7,055 nucleotides of DNA from Candidatus Nanopelagicaceae bacterium (GTDB lineage Bacteria > Actinomycetota > Actinomycetes > Nanopelagicales > Nanopelagicaceae). Location: assembly GCA_947478965.1 (NCBI GenBank), contig CANJXW010000027.1:1-7055 (forward strand). The letters run 5' to 3'. The notes below the pieces were generated by a model. The model was not told the origin of the DNA. It worked only from the letters and a program-made list of their open reading frames with translations, and ran no database searches. Positions 6,555 through 7,055 of the stretch are shown here, one piece after another (position 1 is the stretch's first letter; every line of letters starts with the position of its first letter). Made by a program: the position numbers and the translations under genes.

Positions 6555-7055
6555 AGCAGTGGTCTCCTTGGGCGAAATTCTGGAGCAGTTGAGTGCTCAG
6601 TCATGAGTGTGTATGTCGAACCTTCCATACCTGCTGCTCCTCCATGTCGACCATCTTGGGTCAACGAGAGGCATCGCAATTCAGCACGGAAATCATCAGG
6701 TAACGCGCGCGCTTCAATGAGCGCATTGGTACATGCAGTTTCAGGATCTTGTCCTGCACGTAAGTTTTCTACAACGGTGCGGGCTGTTCCAGATCGAAGT
6801 GCAAGTTCTCCACGACCTGTACATGCTGCAGCTCCGTAGCGAATATCAGAGTAATTTCCAGCACCCGGTACAGATGAATCTCCGACACGTCCTGGATGCT
6901 TGTATGGATATCCACTTGTGCTGACTCCACATACAAGTTCGCCGTATTGGTCGAGGGCAATGATATTGATTGTTCCCCATGGACCATCATGTGGCGCCAT
7001 ACGCTTTAAGAGCTCAAGCGTTGCAAGACGATAGCGCTCATCACCTGATGTCGCC
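6551..7055 (-). CDS. T2-family Ntn-hydrolase: isoaspartyl peptidase/L-asparaginase or glycosylasparaginase, 5' end outside window
   Basis: The reading frame stays open to the right edge, so the N-terminal (alpha-chain) part is missing; an internal Met at 6998-7000 should not be taken as the start. The visible 168 or so residues hold the end of the alpha chain and the whole beta chain. The nucleophile Thr (codon 6971-6973, in W-G-T-I-N) would become the beta-chain N-terminus after self-cleavage, leaving a 140-residue beta chain. Counting from this Thr, a second Thr at +18 (S-T-S-G), Arg +28 and Asp +31 (P-G-R-V-G-D-S), and Thr-Gly at +51/+52 (C-T-G-R-G-E) match the spacing of human aspartylglucosaminidase Thr206, 224, Arg234, Asp237, Thr257, Gly258. 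The scissile pair is Gly-Thr, as in isoaspartyl peptidases, rather than Asp-Thr. Such enzymes cleave isoaspartyl dipeptides, asparagine or GlcNAc-Asn. The stop (TGA) overlaps the DppA start by four bases, so the two are probably translated together. Confidence 0.88.
   Translation of the reverse strand, partial: ATSGDERYRLATLELLKRMAPHDGPWGTINIIALDQYGELVCGVSTSGYPYKHPGRVGDSSVPGAGNYSDIRYGAAACTGRGELALRSGTARTVVENLRAGQDPETACTNALIEARALPDDFRAELRCLSLTQDGRHGGAAGMEGSTYTLMTEHSTAPEFRPRRPLL
6564..6569 (-). promoter_or_regulatory. Shine-Dalgarno AAGGAG for the DppA-like gene
   Basis: On the minus strand AAGGAG lies 9 bases before the ATG at 6552-6554, inside the last codons of the T2 hydrolase gene. It is the best ribosome binding site in the window and, with the ATGA overlap, supports both the chosen start and re-initiation after the upstream gene. 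Confidence 0.8.

Larger units (their letters stand above)
221..7055 (-). other. Seven-gene peptide/amino-acid catabolic operon (right end open)
   Basis: Seven same-strand genes are joined by junctions of -4 (ATGA), +2, +3, +6, 0 and -1 (TAATG) bases in order of transcription. No space exists for internal promoters or terminators outside coding DNA, so one polycistronic transcript is expected, starting somewhere beyond the right edge. Order: T2 hydrolase, DppA-like, SDR, methylaspartate ammonia-lyase-like, M20, M19, CitE-like lyase. Function of the whole as a peptide catabolic unit is inferred from the gene content. Confidence 0.85.

Noticed and set aside
6998..7000. Internal ATG as start of the T2 hydrolase
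   Set aside because: The frame is open to the window edge, and a start here would leave only nine residues before the nucleophile Thr, removing the alpha chain that the fold needs.
1..7055. Defence system, mobile element, CRISPR array or RNA gene
   Set aside because: All sequence is accounted for by metabolic genes; no repeats, transposase or integrase motifs, or structured RNA signals were seen on either strand.

Overview
The window is almost wall-to-wall coding DNA. One tightly packed minus-strand operon of seven genes (six complete, the first cut by the right edge) fills 221-7055. The end of one plus-strand gene lies at the left edge. There is no intergenic stretch longer than 6 bases between operon genes, and I see no tRNA, rRNA, mobile element, CRISPR array, transporter or regulator. 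G+C is roughly 45-50% from sampling a few lines. The zero-gap packing and this base composition suggest a streamlined bacterial genome. A low-to-mid GC freshwater actinobacterium (acI-like) would fit, but that placement is an inference with low confidence.

In transcription order (right to left on the minus strand) the genes are: a T2-family Ntn-hydrolase (isoaspartyl peptidase/glycosylasparaginase type, 5' part missing); an M55 D-aminopeptidase of the DppA type; a short-chain dehydrogenase; a methylaspartate ammonia-lyase family enzyme of the enolase superfamily; an M20 metallodipeptidase; an M19 (membrane-dipeptidase family) peptidase; and a CitE-like C-C lyase. Converging on the operon from the left, with stop codons overlapping in a TTAA, is the C-terminus of a class III (CaiB/BaiF) CoA-transferase.

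Taken together this looks like a catabolic cassette. Four structurally unrelated peptidases, one of them specific for isoaspartyl or Asn-linked bonds and one for D-amino acids, would release unusual amino acids from an imported peptide. The ammonia-lyase would deaminate a beta-substituted aspartate to a mesaconate-like dicarboxylate. The CoA-transferase and CitE-like lyase could then activate and split the resulting C5-type acid into central metabolites. None of the six complete proteins shows a signal peptide, so the work appears to be cytosolic.

The most unusual points are the gene combination itself, two substitutions to His in the ammonia-lyase active site (positions 170 and 329), and an HxH metal motif in the M19 enzyme where the family normally has HxD. 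Candidate natural substrates (microcystin-type peptides carrying iso-linked D-beta-methylaspartate, cyanophycin dipeptides, or aged isoAsp/D-Asp peptides) are hypotheses only.
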